Source: Archangium violaceum (lineage in GTDB: Bacteria; Myxococcota; Myxococcia; Myxococcales; Myxococcaceae). Taken from it: a DNA stretch of 64,000 bases. The position numbers and the translations under genes were made by a program. The DNA lies in assembly GCF_016859125.1 (NCBI RefSeq), contig NZ_CP069338.1, positions 9,179,501 to 9,243,500 on the forward strand. The letters are read 5' to 3'. Below, piece after piece: positions 40,783 through 50,179 of this stretch (positions within the stretch are counted from its first letter, which is position 1; each line of letters begins with the position of its first letter). Below the pieces are notes generated by a model, which saw nothing but the letters and a program-made list of their open reading frames with translations, was not told where the DNA came from and did no database searches.

Positions 40783-43700
40783 GAGGTGGCCTTCTCCACG
40801 GTGAGGGTGGGGCCCGCCTCATCCAGCAGCAGCAGCTCCGCGGGCAGGACCTTTTGGGCGCGCACGCCCCAGACGCTGTCGGCGGCGGGGAGCACGGTGG
40901 GGACGGAGCCCGGGGTGGCGGTGGTGCCACTCAGCCGCAGCGAGGTGACGCGGGCGTTGAGCACCCCGCGCACGCCGCTGAGCAGGCGGAGGATGTCCGA
41001 GGTGGCCACCGGCTGCGCCAGCTCGCGCTGCTCGAAGGCGAAGGCGTCCACGAGGGCCTGCGCGGCGCTCTTCTTCACCGCGTCGGCGTCGAAGTCCGGG
41101 TCCACCGTGAGCGTCGCCTCCACGAGGAAGGGGCGTGGCACGAAGGAGTCCACCTGCAGGGTGTAGTGCTTCGGGCGGAAGCGCTCCAGCTCCTGGCGCA
41201 GGGCCTGTTGCAGCGACGCGCCCATGCGGTGCCCGGTGTCCTCCTCGGTGGTGGCCACGGTGAAGCTGAGCAGGTGCTGGTGGCCGTTCCACAGCTTGCG
41301 CACGCGGACGCGGGCCACGCCCGGATACGTGCGCACGTAGTCCGCGAAGTCGCCCAGGGAGACGATGCGCCCGAGCGTCCGCAGCTGGAGCGGCGCCTGG
41401 GTGCGCAGCTCGGAGGGGGCCTGGGCGGCGGTGCCTCCCGTGGCGGGCAGGGGGTTGTCCACGGTGCGCAGCCCCAGCAGGCGGTGGCGCAGCAGGGTGA
41501 TGCGGCCCGCCCCCACGTTGCCCGCCGGCCCTCCGCCCGTGCGGTACACTGCCACCACATTCTCCGCCCCCGTGGGCAGGCGGGCCCCGTGCACGCCGTC
41601 TCCGAAGCACACCCACACATTGCCGTCCGCGTCCGTGCGCAGCACGTACACGCGGCTGTGCTGCTTCTGCCCGCTCCAGTCCTCCACCCGCTGCCAGCGC
41701 TGCCCCTCCACCCACACGTCCACCGCGGGCACGGGCCCGTCCGCCGTGGCCCGCCACACCAGCGGCGAGCGCTTGAGGCGGAACTGTTGGTGGGGGCGCC
41801 GGGCGTCCCCGCTGCCCAGCACCTCCTTCACCGTGGTGCCATGGGTGGCCTCCACCACGTTGCCGCGCACGGCCACGGTGTCCGGGTCCAGCATCTCCTC
41901 CAGCGCCTTGTCCAGCACCAGCCGCGTGGCGCCCCGCTCCGGAGCCGTGGCCACCACCTGCCGCCGCAGCGCCACCTGCTCGCCGTCCTTCGCCGCGGGC
42001 AGCAGCAGCAGCTTGCCCTCCGCGGCCTTCACCGTCCCGGTGGCGCCATGCTCGTCGCGCAGCCGCCACACCGGGGGCGCGCCTTCCGTTCCGGCCGGCC
42101 ACGCCATCACCTCCAGCACCTGCCCGGCCTCCAGCTTCAGCGGCAGGTCGTGCCTCTCCTCCGGAACGAGCTCCAGTGCGGTCCCCAGCCCCACCAGGAC
42201 GCGCAGGCGCCGCCCCACCACCATCACCGTCCGGCCGGGAGGAAGCTCCACCGCGCCCGCCACCACCACGTCCTCGCGCGGCGGGGCCCTGGAGGCCTGG
42301 GGCGCGTCCACCAGCGCGGCGAAGAGGTCGTCGTTGCCCAGCAGCGTCTCCAGGTCCACCTCGGGCCCGAGGAGGGTGGGCTCGCGCACCTGTTGCTCCC
42401 GCAGGGGCAGCGCGGTGGGGCAGGCTCGCACGCGGACGAGGGCCCGGTCGAAGCCTGTCACCACCTCTTCAGGCTCCACCTGGAGGCGGGTGACGAGGTG
42501 GCGCTGCCCGAAGGCCTTCACCTGCTCCGTGAGCACTTGCTTCGCGGTGACGAGGGCGCGGCGCGGAGGGCCCTTGGGCGCGGGCTGCTCCAGCACCAGC
42601 GTCTGGCCCGTGAGGAGCCGGGGGAGTGCCCGCGCCAGTACCAGCTCACCCGATGTCAGCGCCCAGCCCGGCCACTCCTTCTCCTTCACGCCCTCCACCG
42701 GCGTGGCGGCCAGCAGCACGTTCGGCGACGCCTCCGCGACGGCCCATACCGTGGAGGTGCCCGTCGTGGGCAGTTGCGCCCACGTGGTGCCGCTGTCGCG
42801 GGAGACGAAGAGGCCCTCGGAGAGGACGGCGAGCAGGCCCGGGGGGCCCTTGGCGCTCGACTCCAGCGGGAGCAGGGCGCTGGCCTCCGCCACCCCCGAG
42901 GCCGTCTTCGGCGCCACCGGCACCCAGGCGAGCTTCTTTGTGTCCGCGGCGCTGTACAGCCCGCCGCCCTCCAGCGCGGCGAAGAGGGTGCCCCGCGCGT
43001 CCTTCACCAGCGCTGCCACAGGCTGTCCGGGCAGGCCCGGGTCATTCGCCGTCCACTCCGTGCCGATGCTCGTGGTGGTGAAGAGGCCCTGGCTGGTGCC
43101 GATGAGGAAGCGCTGGTTGGCCTCGTCCGTGACGATGGCGCGGATGGTGATGGGGGTGCGCCCGCCCTTCTTGGCCAGGGGGAGGCCGTCGTTGATGGGG
43201 CTCCAGACGCCAGCGCTCTCATCCCAGGAGAAGAGGCCCTCGTCGGTGCCGGCCAGCAGGAACGCGGCGGTGTCCGCGCCGTTGCCGAAGAGGAAGCCCG
43301 CCACGCAGCGCACGGGCGTGGGCGGCAGCCGCAAGTCCTTCAGGGACGACTTCGCCAGGGGCAGCTGCGAGGGCTCGACGACGGTCCTGCCGGCGAGCGA
43401 CTCCCAGGACTCGCCGCCGTCCGCGCTGCGCTGCACGCCGTGCTTCTGGGTGCCCGCCACGAGTCGGCCCTGCGCGTCATACCCCAGGCACAGCACCTCC
43501 ATGCGTGCCAGCGCCTTCACCGGCGTCCAGGTGGCCCCGTCATCCTGGGAGCACTGGAGGCCCTTGCCCTCCATGCCGGCGAAGATGCCGTCATCAGGAT
43601 CGGCTAGCAGGCAGTGCACCTTGCCCGGCGCTGCCCCCAGTCCCTTCCAGGGGGAATCCGGGGCGCTCAGGCGCTGCAGGCCTCCCACCGGGGTGCCACC

Positions 43701-44618
43701 GGCCGCGAGGCGCTCCTCCAGCGAGAGCTTCTCCCAGGGCGTGGCGTCGTGGCCGAGCAGGGGCTCGGGCGGACGGCATCCCCAGACCTGGGGGCTGGTG
43801 AGGAGCTCGCTGCCCAGGGTCTTGTCCAGCGGCAGGTCCCAGGCGAGGAGCCCCCGCTGCCGGGTGCTGGCCACGCGCGTGACGGTGGGCAGCCCCAGCC
43901 ACTCCGAGCCATCCGCCCGCTTCGCGCGCACCAGCAGCGTGTCCCCGGCGCGCACGCCGTGTCTCCCATCCTGCAGCAGCAGCGCGGGCGCATCCGCCCT
44001 CAGCGCCGTGGCGGGTGCGGTGAGGAGCGAGTCTCCGGGTTGCCCCAGCGCCATGCTGCTCCACTCGGCGCGCGTGAGGAGCTCGGCCGAAGTCTCGTAC
44101 GTCTGGGGCAGGCCTCCGGGGGCGGGGAGGCTCTGCACCGCCAGCCCCTGGGGCAGCACCAGCTCCTCGGGCGCACCGCGCTTGTCGGACACGGTGAAGC
44201 ACAGGTCCACCCGCGCGGTCACCGCGGGCAGTGGCGTCACCCCCACGGTGCGCACCAGCTCCTGCACCGAGAAGTCCTCGGTGGCCGTGAGCAGGTAGCT
44301 CTCCGGGGCGATGCGCTCCTGGTAGAAGGTGAGCACGTCCGCCAGGGCGGCCCACGCGTCGAGCAGCCCCTGGGAGAAGTCATTCTCCGCGAGCGGGCCC
44401 TGGGAGATGGACAGGGGCACCAGCCGGCTCAGCGGGGACGACGGGGCCTTGGGCGGGGGAGGGCCCGGCAGCCCACGCAGCGAGGTGTCCTGGCTGGACG
44501 CGGCGCCGGGCCTCCAGGAGGCGAGCCGCCGCTGAATGCGGGCGAGCACCTCGGGCTGGGTGGTGTCCTGCCGTGGCAGCGGGGGGCGGCGTCGGTTGCC
44601 TGGCCAGTGGTCCGTCAC
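40779..44618 (-). CDS. Baseplate J-like protein with inserted BNR propeller
   Basis: A 1279-aa baseplate wedge protein. The N-terminal region has DVLTFYQERIAPESYLLTATEDFSVQELVRTVG (about 95-130), typical of eCIS putative baseplate assembly proteins. The C-terminal region has CFGDGVHGARLPTGAENVVAVYRTGGGPAGNVGAG (about 1000-1040) and a gp6-like end (ARVRVRKLWNGHQHLLSFTVA). Between them, about 350-640, are Asp-box/BNR repeats (SQDDGATWTPV, SADGGESWESL, SRDSGTTWAQL), probably a beta-propeller binding glycans. Both ends overlap neighbours by ATGA. The propeller insert is the odd part. Confidence 0.78.
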   Translation of the reverse strand: MTDHWPGNRRRPPLPRQDTTQPEVLARIQRRLASWRPGAASSQDTSLRGLPGPPPPKAPSSPLSRLVPLSISQGPLAENDFSQGLLDAWAALADVLTFYQERIAPESYLLTATEDFSVQELVRTVGVTPLPAVTARVDLCFTVSDKRGAPEELVLPQGLAVQSLPAPGGLPQTYETSAELLTRAEWSSMALGQPGDSLLTAPATALRADAPALLLQDGRHGVRAGDTLLVRAKRADGSEWLGLPTVTRVASTRQRGLLAWDLPLDKTLGSELLTSPQVWGCRPPEPLLGHDATPWEKLSLEERLAAGGTPVGGLQRLSAPDSPWKGLGAAPGKVHCLLADPDDGIFAGMEGKGLQCSQDDGATWTPVKALARMEVLCLGYDAQGRLVAGTQKHGVQRSADGGESWESLAGRTVVEPSQLPLAKSSLKDLRLPPTPVRCVAGFLFGNGADTAAFLLAGTDEGLFSWDESAGVWSPINDGLPLAKKGGRTPITIRAIVTDEANQRFLIGTSQGLFTTTSIGTEWTANDPGLPGQPVAALVKDARGTLFAALEGGGLYSAADTKKLAWVPVAPKTASGVAEASALLPLESSAKGPPGLLAVLSEGLFVSRDSGTTWAQLPTTGTSTVWAVAEASPNVLLAATPVEGVKEKEWPGWALTSGELVLARALPRLLTGQTLVLEQPAPKGPPRRALVTAKQVLTEQVKAFGQRHLVTRLQVEPEEVVTGFDRALVRVRACPTALPLREQQVREPTLLGPEVDLETLLGNDDLFAALVDAPQASRAPPREDVVVAGAVELPPGRTVMVVGRRLRVLVGLGTALELVPEERHDLPLKLEAGQVLEVMAWPAGTEGAPPVWRLRDEHGATGTVKAAEGKLLLLPAAKDGEQVALRRQVVATAPERGATRLVLDKALEEMLDPDTVAVRGNVVEATHGTTVKEVLGSGDARRPHQQFRLKRSPLVWRATADGPVPAVDVWVEGQRWQRVEDWSGQKQHSRVYVLRTDADGNVWVCFGDGVHGARLPTGAENVVAVYRTGGGPAGNVGAGRITLLRHRLLGLRTVDNPLPATGGTAAQAPSELRTQAPLQLRTLGRIVSLGDFADYVRTYPGVARVRVRKLWNGHQHLLSFTVATTEEDTGHRMGASLQQALRQELERFRPKHYTLQVDSFVPRPFLVEATLTVDPDFDADAVKKSAAQALVDAFAFEQRELAQPVATSDILRLLSGVRGVLNARVTSLRLSGTTATPGSVPTVLPAADSVWGVRAQKVLPAELLLLDEAGPTLTVEKATS

Positions 44619-47005
44619 GTCCTACCTCCCTCGAGCTGGATGCGCACGAGCCCCAGATCCGGCCGCGTGGGCTGGCCCTCCACGAGCACCAGCTCGAAGG
44701 GCTCCAGGCGGATGTGGCCCGTCTCCAGCGCACTGCTCGCATCCTGTCCCCAGCGCTGGAAGCGCAGGGGCTCCACCCAGGCCACGCCGGGCACCGAGGC
44801 GGCCCGGGCCACCACGGGCGCCAGGTACGCGGGCTGGCCGAGCCCGAAGGCGCTGGGGTGGAAGAAGGCCACGCGCCCCCCGGGCAGCTCGCCGCTGCCA
44901 AGCTCCTGCTCGAGCGCGAGGCGCACGGTGGCGGGCGCATGGCCGGGCCGCACGCCCACGCGCAGGGTGATGGCGAGCGGGACGAGCTCCGGAGGTCGCA
45001 CCTCCACCTCGGTGCCCAGCAGGCGGAGGCGGTGGAGGTAGCGCTGGAGCCGCTGGAGCAGGTGGGGTGCCGGCCTACGTCCCTCCTGCGCGAGCACATG
45101 GACGCGGGCGATGTTCCAGCTGCCCGTCCACGTCAGGTGGGTGACGGCCTGTCTCACGCCGGGCAGCCGCTGCGCCAGCAGGGAGAAGTCCTCCTCGGTG
45201 ACGGCCCGCTCCTGGGTGCGGAAGGCCGTGGGCGCATCGCGGCGGATGCGCTCGGTGTCCTCGGGCCGCTGGCCTCCGCGGGCCGGCAGCGGGTTGCGCA
45301 CCCCGGTCACGCCCTGGGGCGGCGCGTCCATCGTCAGCGGCGTCTCCGCGGCCATGTTGCCCGAGGAAGGAATGCCGGTGCGCCAGGACACCTGGAGCCG
45401 CGCCCCGGGCCGCGGGCGCCGGCCGAGCTGCCCGTCGCCAAAGCGCAACACCAGCGCGTCCCCATCCCCGAGCCCGGCGACGAAGTGGCGGTCGAAGCGG
45501 TCGCTGGAGAGCAAGTCCCTGCGCACCGTCCAGGGCAGCACGCGCGTGGCCAGCACGTCCTCGCGCAGCTCCTCCACGCGGACACAGGGCAGGGCCTGCC
45601 GGGGGGCCTGGGTGAGGGTCTCCGAGGCGGGCAGGAGGCTTGCGTGCTCCTGCTCCCAGGGCTCGGCGCTCATCACCTGCAGGCCCCGCAGCGGCAGCGG
45701 CGCCACGCCCCCGTCCGCATCCACCTCCACCTCCTGGGTGTGTGTCTCCCCGTGGTCGGCGAGTACCAGGTTGCCCACCACCCGCGCCCCTGACTGCTCT
45801 GGCGTCTGGCTGAAGGTGAGGGGGAAGGGCAGCGCATCCTCGGGAAACCACGTCACGCGGGTGAGGGGCTGGGCCGGCTCGGGGAGGTCATCCTCGTACA
45901 GCTCGGGCGCCTGGCTGAGCCGCACGGCGTGCCGGTGCTGGAGCCAGCCGCTGCCGGGCAGCGCCGTGCCCGGGGCGTACAGCTCCTCGAAGACGAGCAC
46001 GTCCCCGGCGCGCAGCCGGGGGAAGTGGCCGGCCAGGGTGGCGGAGGTGGCGCCGCGCGGCAGCACCTCGTGCCGGGCGCCCCACGTGTAAAGGAAGAGG
46101 GTGTCGTGCTCCACGTACAGCCGCGTGGGGGCCAGGCTCTCCAAGACGAGTTGCTGCGCCAGCGGGTGGGCGTCCCAGGCGTGCGTGTCCGGAGGGACGG
46201 GGGTGGAGCGGAAGCGCGTGCCCGCGGGCAGCTCCAGCATGTCCACCGCGGGGTCGAGCCTCACGTGCACCCAGGTGCGGGCGTTGCAGCCGTCGTGGAC
46301 GGTGTAGTCGAGCAGCCGGGCGTGGCGGCGCAGCGAGGTGCGGCGCCGGGCCGTGCCCAGGTAGGCCTCGGCGGCCACGGCGTCCTGGTAGTAGGCGAGC
46401 AGGTCCCCCTGGTGGGCCAGCAGCTCCACCAGCAGCACCCCGAGGTCGGCCGCGTGGCGCTCCGTCCACGCGGGCACGGTGAGGCGCATCCGGTCCAGCA
46501 GCAGCCGGCTGAAGCTCTCGTAGTCGCGGGCCAGGTAGCTGCTGGGGGGAAGCACGTGGGCCGTGGACGGGGGCTCCGAGGGCGCTGGGGGCCCGGCGTC
46601 GGCGGGCTCGTGGGCCAGGGAGAAGCTGGCGCGGGAGAAGGGCCCGTCCACCTCGGGCAGGCCGGTGAGCACCAGGGTGAGCGGGCGGTAGCGCGCCTGG
46701 GCCAGCGTCTCCTTCGACAGGCGGAAGGTGGCGTCCACGCAGGAGGCCTCCTCGCCGGGCTGCTCCAGCGGCGAGTGCACCTCCACGGGCACCGGGTGGC
46801 CCTCGTCGTCCACCACCGTCAGGTTCCGCGGGCCCAGCCGCGGAGGCACGTCGCCCACCTCCTCGGAGAGGTGGGGGATGAAGTGGAGGCGCAGCCGGAA
46901 GCGGAGCCCCTCCAGCGCCAGCACCTCCACCGAGTCCAGCCCGTAGCGGCCGGGCCGGGCCGCCAGCGCCTGCCGCCGCTCCTGCAGGTGACGCGCCTGG
47001 CTCAT
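44615..47005 (-). CDS. Baseplate J-like assembly protein
   Basis: A 796-aa protein, the second wedge component. Residues about 150-260 (SYLARDYESFSRLLLDRMRLTVPAWTERHAADLGVLLVELLAHQGDLLAYYQDAVAAEAYLGTARRRTSLRRHARLLDY) and about 505-545 (LRFGDGQLGRRPRPGARLQVSWRTGIPSSGNMAAE) carry the two blocks of the Baseplate_J family as found in eCIS Afp11-like proteins. A gp6-like domain ends the protein (LPGVRQAVTHLTWTGSWNIARVHVLAQEG). ATG 47005 overlaps the gp25 stop. Confidence 0.82.
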   Translation of the reverse strand: MSQARHLQERRQALAARPGRYGLDSVEVLALEGLRFRLRLHFIPHLSEEVGDVPPRLGPRNLTVVDDEGHPVPVEVHSPLEQPGEEASCVDATFRLSKETLAQARYRPLTLVLTGLPEVDGPFSRASFSLAHEPADAGPPAPSEPPSTAHVLPPSSYLARDYESFSRLLLDRMRLTVPAWTERHAADLGVLLVELLAHQGDLLAYYQDAVAAEAYLGTARRRTSLRRHARLLDYTVHDGCNARTWVHVRLDPAVDMLELPAGTRFRSTPVPPDTHAWDAHPLAQQLVLESLAPTRLYVEHDTLFLYTWGARHEVLPRGATSATLAGHFPRLRAGDVLVFEELYAPGTALPGSGWLQHRHAVRLSQAPELYEDDLPEPAQPLTRVTWFPEDALPFPLTFSQTPEQSGARVVGNLVLADHGETHTQEVEVDADGGVAPLPLRGLQVMSAEPWEQEHASLLPASETLTQAPRQALPCVRVEELREDVLATRVLPWTVRRDLLSSDRFDRHFVAGLGDGDALVLRFGDGQLGRRPRPGARLQVSWRTGIPSSGNMAAETPLTMDAPPQGVTGVRNPLPARGGQRPEDTERIRRDAPTAFRTQERAVTEEDFSLLAQRLPGVRQAVTHLTWTGSWNIARVHVLAQEGRRPAPHLLQRLQRYLHRLRLLGTEVEVRPPELVPLAITLRVGVRPGHAPATVRLALEQELGSGELPGGRVAFFHPSAFGLGQPAYLAPVVARAASVPGVAWVEPLRFQRWGQDASSALETGHIRLEPFELVLVEGQPTRPDLGLVRIQLEGGRT

Positions 47006-47370
47006 CGGGTGAACCGGTCCTGCCGGCGCTGCCCGGTGGCCAGCACGACGTAGCGCAGGGTGATGTTCAGCCGGGACTCCTCGGACTCCACCTCCAGGGC
47101 CTCCACGGTGATGAGGTCGCCCAGGAAGCGCTGCAGGTTGCCCTGCAGCAGCAGGCGGGTGCTGGCCAGCAGCTCCTCGCCCAGCGGGGCGAAGACGAGC
47201 TGCATCACCCCGCTGCCGAAGTCCGGGCGGTTGATGCGCTCGCCGGGACTGGTGAAGAGCACCTGCTCGATGAGGTCGCGCACGTGCGCGTCGTACGAGG
47301 GGCTGGTGGCGGTGTAGCCCCGCGGGTCCAGCGCGTAGGGGAAGGCGAGGTCGGCGCGCGAGGTGCTCAT
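47002..47370 (-). CDS. GPW/gp25-family baseplate protein
   Basis: A 122-aa protein of the T4 gp25 / P2 gpW(baseplate) family that seeds sheath polymerisation on the baseplate. The start DLAFPYALDPRGYTATSPSYDAHVRDLIEQVLFTSPGERINRPDFGSGVMQLVFAPLG contains the family's conserved PGER-x-N/M-x-P-x-F-G-S/C-G block. Length is normal. ATGA overlaps on both sides. Confidence 0.9.
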   Translation of the reverse strand: MSTSRADLAFPYALDPRGYTATSPSYDAHVRDLIEQVLFTSPGERINRPDFGSGVMQLVFAPLGEELLASTRLLLQGNLQRFLGDLITVEALEVESEESRLNITLRYVVLATGQRRQDRFTR

Positions 47371-48251
47371 GGCAGCGGGGCTCCCGTCAGCGTGGCGGCG
47401 ACCACCGCTCCGGCCACCTCGACGGCGCCCTCCACGGACAGGTTCCCCGCCAGATTGACGACACCCTCCACGCCCACCGCCCCGGCCAGGTCAACGGCGC
47501 CGTCCACGCTCAGGGCTCCGCCAATCTCCACCGCGGCCCCCGCCGTCAGGTCTCCCGTGAGCTCCACGGCGCCGGTAATCGCCACGTCGCCTGTCACCTC
47601 CACCGCGCCGGTGGCGGTGATGTTGGCGGTGACGGTGACCTCCTCGGCGGTGACGGTGACGTCGCTGGCGGTGACGGTGACGGAGCCCTCCGTCTCCACG
47701 GCCACGCCCCCCTCGGTGAGGGTGGCGGTGGTGGGGGGGATGGTGGCCGTTATCTCCTCCGGGCTCATGGAGATGACGGCCTCGGCCGTCTCGATTTGCA
47801 GCCCCGCCGCGTCGATGGTGATGGTGACGGGCACCTCCACCGCGGGCGGGCCCACCTCGAGCAGCAGCCCGCCCGTGCCGTCCGTGTCATTGATGACGAG
47901 CGTGAAGGAGTCCGTCTTGATGACCTTCTGGAAGGGGGTGGCGGCGAGCACGGGCTTCTCCATCTCCCCCCAGAAGCAGCCGGCCCAGATGGGGTGGGTG
48001 GGGTCTCCGCCTTCGAACTCGACCCAGACGTTGGCGCCGATGGGCGGCAGCATGAGGAAGCCCACCTGGGGGCCCGCGTAGGGCACGCACGGCAGGGCCC
48101 AGCTGCCCTCCACACCCTTCAGGGCGGGCACCTCCACGAGGATGCGGCCCAGCTCCATCAAGTCGATGTTGTCCACGACCTTGCCGCGGTACTTGCCGTA
48201 GTAGCGCCGGCCCAGGTCCGGCGGGTTCCCGTGTGGGGAGGGGGAGCTCAT
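47367..48251 (-). CDS. gpV/gp5-like spike protein
   Basis: A 294-aa central spike. Residues 10-110 are an OB-fold (YYGKYRGKVVDNIDLMELGRILVEVPAL, VGFLMLPPIGANVWVEFEGGDPTHPIWAGCFWG) as in phage baseplate assembly protein V and VgrG. Residues 130-290 are a repetitive Val/Thr/Ala-rich beta helix (VTVTASDVTVTAEEVTVTANITATGAVEVTGDV) that would form the needle. No PAAR protein is seen nearby. ATGA overlaps on both sides. Confidence 0.87.
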   Translation of the reverse strand: MSSPSPHGNPPDLGRRYYGKYRGKVVDNIDLMELGRILVEVPALKGVEGSWALPCVPYAGPQVGFLMLPPIGANVWVEFEGGDPTHPIWAGCFWGEMEKPVLAATPFQKVIKTDSFTLVINDTDGTGGLLLEVGPPAVEVPVTITIDAAGLQIETAEAVISMSPEEITATIPPTTATLTEGGVAVETEGSVTVTASDVTVTAEEVTVTANITATGAVEVTGDVAITGAVELTGDLTAGAAVEIGGALSVDGAVDLAGAVGVEGVVNLAGNLSVEGAVEVAGAVVAATLTGAPLP

Positions 48252-49435
48252 GGCGACACCGTGGAGACCGTGGTCCCCCAGCCCTCGCGGGTGAGGGTGA
48301 AGCTCTGGGTGTAGGAGTCGGGGGTAATCTGGTGGGTGACCTGCTTGACGTAGTACAGGCCGTCATGCTGCTGGCCGGCGCCGCGCACGCCCACCATGCC
48401 CGCCACGGAGAGGATGGAGCCGTAGCGCAGCACGTCCAGCTCGCCCGTGGCGGTGAGCACCTGGTCGGTGGACTGGTCCACCATGCCCTGGGCCACCATC
48501 AGCGCGGTGATGGGGTCCATGCCCTGCGGGTCCAAGAGGGACAGGCGGATGTTGGACTGGCTGAGCAGGGCGGGTGTGCTGGCCAGGGCCGGGGAGCGCA
48601 GCGAGGTGAGGGCCAGGACGGGGATGTCCGCGTCGGTGACGAGCGTGTCCTGGACGAGCCCGGCCACGGTGGTGGGGGCGAGCGCGTCATAGGAGAAGCT
48701 GAGCGAGCGCACGTTGCTGGCGGGCAGCTCGTTGAGGGTGAGCGCGCGCTGGGCCGAGCCCATGCCGCCGCCGAAGCCAAAGGAAGTCAATTGCGTGGCG
48801 AGCCCCGCGTTGCGCGGCGGGCCGAAGTAAGCGGTGTTGCTCAGCGGCACGGGGCCGGGCAGCACCTGGAAGACATAGCCGTTGCGGCTGGCCAGCGCGT
48901 TGAGGAAGGCCCGGTCCGTCATTCCCGGCTGCTGCGTGCTCCACTCCAGCGGCACCACCACGGGGCTCTCCAGATTGAAGGAGATGTTGGGGATGAGGCC
49001 GTACTGCAGGTACTGGGCGATGATGGCCGCGGCGATGAGCGAGTCATTCATGCCCGGGTAGGGCAGCGACTTCTCCTGCAGGTCCATGGCGACGCTGACG
49101 TCCTCCCCGATGACGGTGAGCATGTCTGGCTGGGGCGGCTGGCCGGGCTGCAAGTCAATGCGGGTGATGAGCCCATCCATGATGGGATGCTGGGCGGAGT
49201 TGAGCGTGGCGACGAGGACGATGCGGTGGAAGGGGACGAAGGTGGACCGCAGCAGCGCGTCGACCTGGAGGGGGCCGGGGTCGCGCGTCACCTGGAACTG
49301 GAGCAGGAAGCCGGAGGGTCTGTCGTCGTAGAGTTCCACTTCCGCGCGGCGCAGGGCCTGGGTGAGCGCGGCGGAGGCGGGCGAGGGCACGATGCGGCCC
49401 ACCAGCAGCTGGAGCTGGAGTCCGGGCGGGCTCAT
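48248..49435 (-). CDS. gpD/gp27-like hub protein
   Basis: A 395-aa phage late control D-type hub that joins tube and spike. Seen: VELYDDRPSGFLLQFQVTRDPGP, DGLITRIDLQPGQPPQPDMLTVIGEDVSVAMD, then PLEWSTQQPGMTDRAFLNALASRNGYVF, the conserved ASRNGY-type helix, and a C-terminal LYYVKQVTHQITPDSYTQSFTLTREGWG. In other eCIS hub and spike are often fused (Afp8); here they are two genes overlapping by ATGA. Confidence 0.82.
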   Translation of the reverse strand: MSPPGLQLQLLVGRIVPSPASAALTQALRRAEVELYDDRPSGFLLQFQVTRDPGPLQVDALLRSTFVPFHRIVLVATLNSAQHPIMDGLITRIDLQPGQPPQPDMLTVIGEDVSVAMDLQEKSLPYPGMNDSLIAAAIIAQYLQYGLIPNISFNLESPVVVPLEWSTQQPGMTDRAFLNALASRNGYVFQVLPGPVPLSNTAYFGPPRNAGLATQLTSFGFGGGMGSAQRALTLNELPASNVRSLSFSYDALAPTTVAGLVQDTLVTDADIPVLALTSLRSPALASTPALLSQSNIRLSLLDPQGMDPITALMVAQGMVDQSTDQVLTATGELDVLRYGSILSVAGMVGVRGAGQQHDGLYYVKQVTHQITPDSYTQSFTLTREGWGTTVSTVSP

Positions 49436-49731
49436 TTCTGCTCGGGCACGAGGGAGAGCGGCACGCGCACGCGGCGGCCCGGCGTGGCCACCAGCTCCAG
49501 CGGGTCCATCACCCCATTGGAGTCACACAGGCGCCAGTACTGGAGCGGGTCCCTCAGGGTGCGCGCGGCGAGCTGGTCCACGCGCTCCTCGGGCAGCACG
49601 GGGGTCTGCCCGAAGACACCCTGCTGCTGCAGCGGAGGAAAGCGCCGGCGCTTGTAGGTGATTTGGGTGCCGTCGGGCGCCTCGTAGGTGGCCTCGGGGA
49701 CCTGGCTGTAGCGGCTGCTCGGGCTGAACAT
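49432..49731 (-). CDS. LysM-type tail protein
   Basis: A 99-aa protein (RYSQVPEATYEAPDGTQITYKRRRFPP, VDQLAARTLRDPLQYWRLCDSNGVMDPLEL, PGRRVRVPL). The YWRLCDSNGVMDP-x(n)-G segment is the LysM-like fold found next to the hub in phage gpX and Afp7 C-terminal regions. ATG 49731 has GGAGG eight bases upstream. It is the first gene of the operon after the first cargo segment and no longer abuts its expected upstream neighbour at 51163. Confidence 0.78.
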   Translation of the reverse strand: MFSPSSRYSQVPEATYEAPDGTQITYKRRRFPPLQQQGVFGQTPVLPEERVDQLAARTLRDPLQYWRLCDSNGVMDPLELVATPGRRVRVPLSLVPEQK

Positions 49732-49781
49732 GGGGGCGCCTCCGGGTGTAGGGTATAGAACAATTGGAGCCCGGACAGGAG

Positions 49782-50179
49782 AGGGCAGAGGAGATAGACT
49801 CAGGGCCATGCTCCGCTCCCCTTTCTTTCGTGTCGGTACGAGCGGACCATGAGATTGCCCACGCGATGCTGGGCATGGTGCACGACCTTGGAGATCCGCT
49901 GAAGGCCTCCTCGGTGGTCCGGAGGGTGGTCCTGAGGCAGGTCCAGCAACTCGAGGCGCACAGTCCGAAGGAGGATCTCTCGAAGCCCCTGAGTGACGTC
50001 ATGCGGAGCTTCGGGAAGAAGAACGTCAAGCTCCCAGAGATTCCCAGCCTGGCGAAGGCCGTGGGGCCCCAGGAGGCGCCGGACACGAAGGAGGATACCT
50101 GAGCCGTTCGGGTACCGGACTGTCGCGGAGGATGGGGCTGCACGGGAGGGGCCTTGGGGGGATAGAGTCAGGGCCATGT
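49782..50179 (+). repeat. Repeated leader gatagaNtcagggccATG
   Basis: The 18 bases ending in ATG at 49793-49810 and 50161-50178 match at 17 positions. They precede two adjacent plus-strand ORFs. The copy distance is 368 bases. They may reflect duplication of a cargo gene start or a shared translation leader. Confidence 0.4.
49830..50102 (+). CDS. Small ORF upstream of DUF4157 cargo, possibly frameshifted
   Basis: A 90-aa frame from GTG 49830 (VSVRADHEIAHAMLGMVHDLGDPLKASSVVRRVV ... PSLAKAVGPQEAPDTKEDT). It looks helical and protein-like. The ATG that has the duplicated leader (49808) is in another frame and stops after 14 codons, so the gene may be frameshifted between 49810 and 49850, or starts at GTG 49830 or ATG 49866. 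It lies 73 bases before the cargo gene on the same strand; a chaperone/loading role is only a guess. Confidence 0.4.
   Translation: MSVRADHEIAHAMLGMVHDLGDPLKASSVVRRVVLRQVQQLEAHSPKEDLSKPLSDVMRSFGKKNVKLPEIPSLAKAVGPQEAPDTKEDT

Noticed and set aside
35326-43607. Plus-strand frames up to 917 codons opposite the baseplate genes
   Set aside because: Composition is His/Arg/Gln/Val-rich with no motifs; the minus-strand genes are coupled and recognisable.
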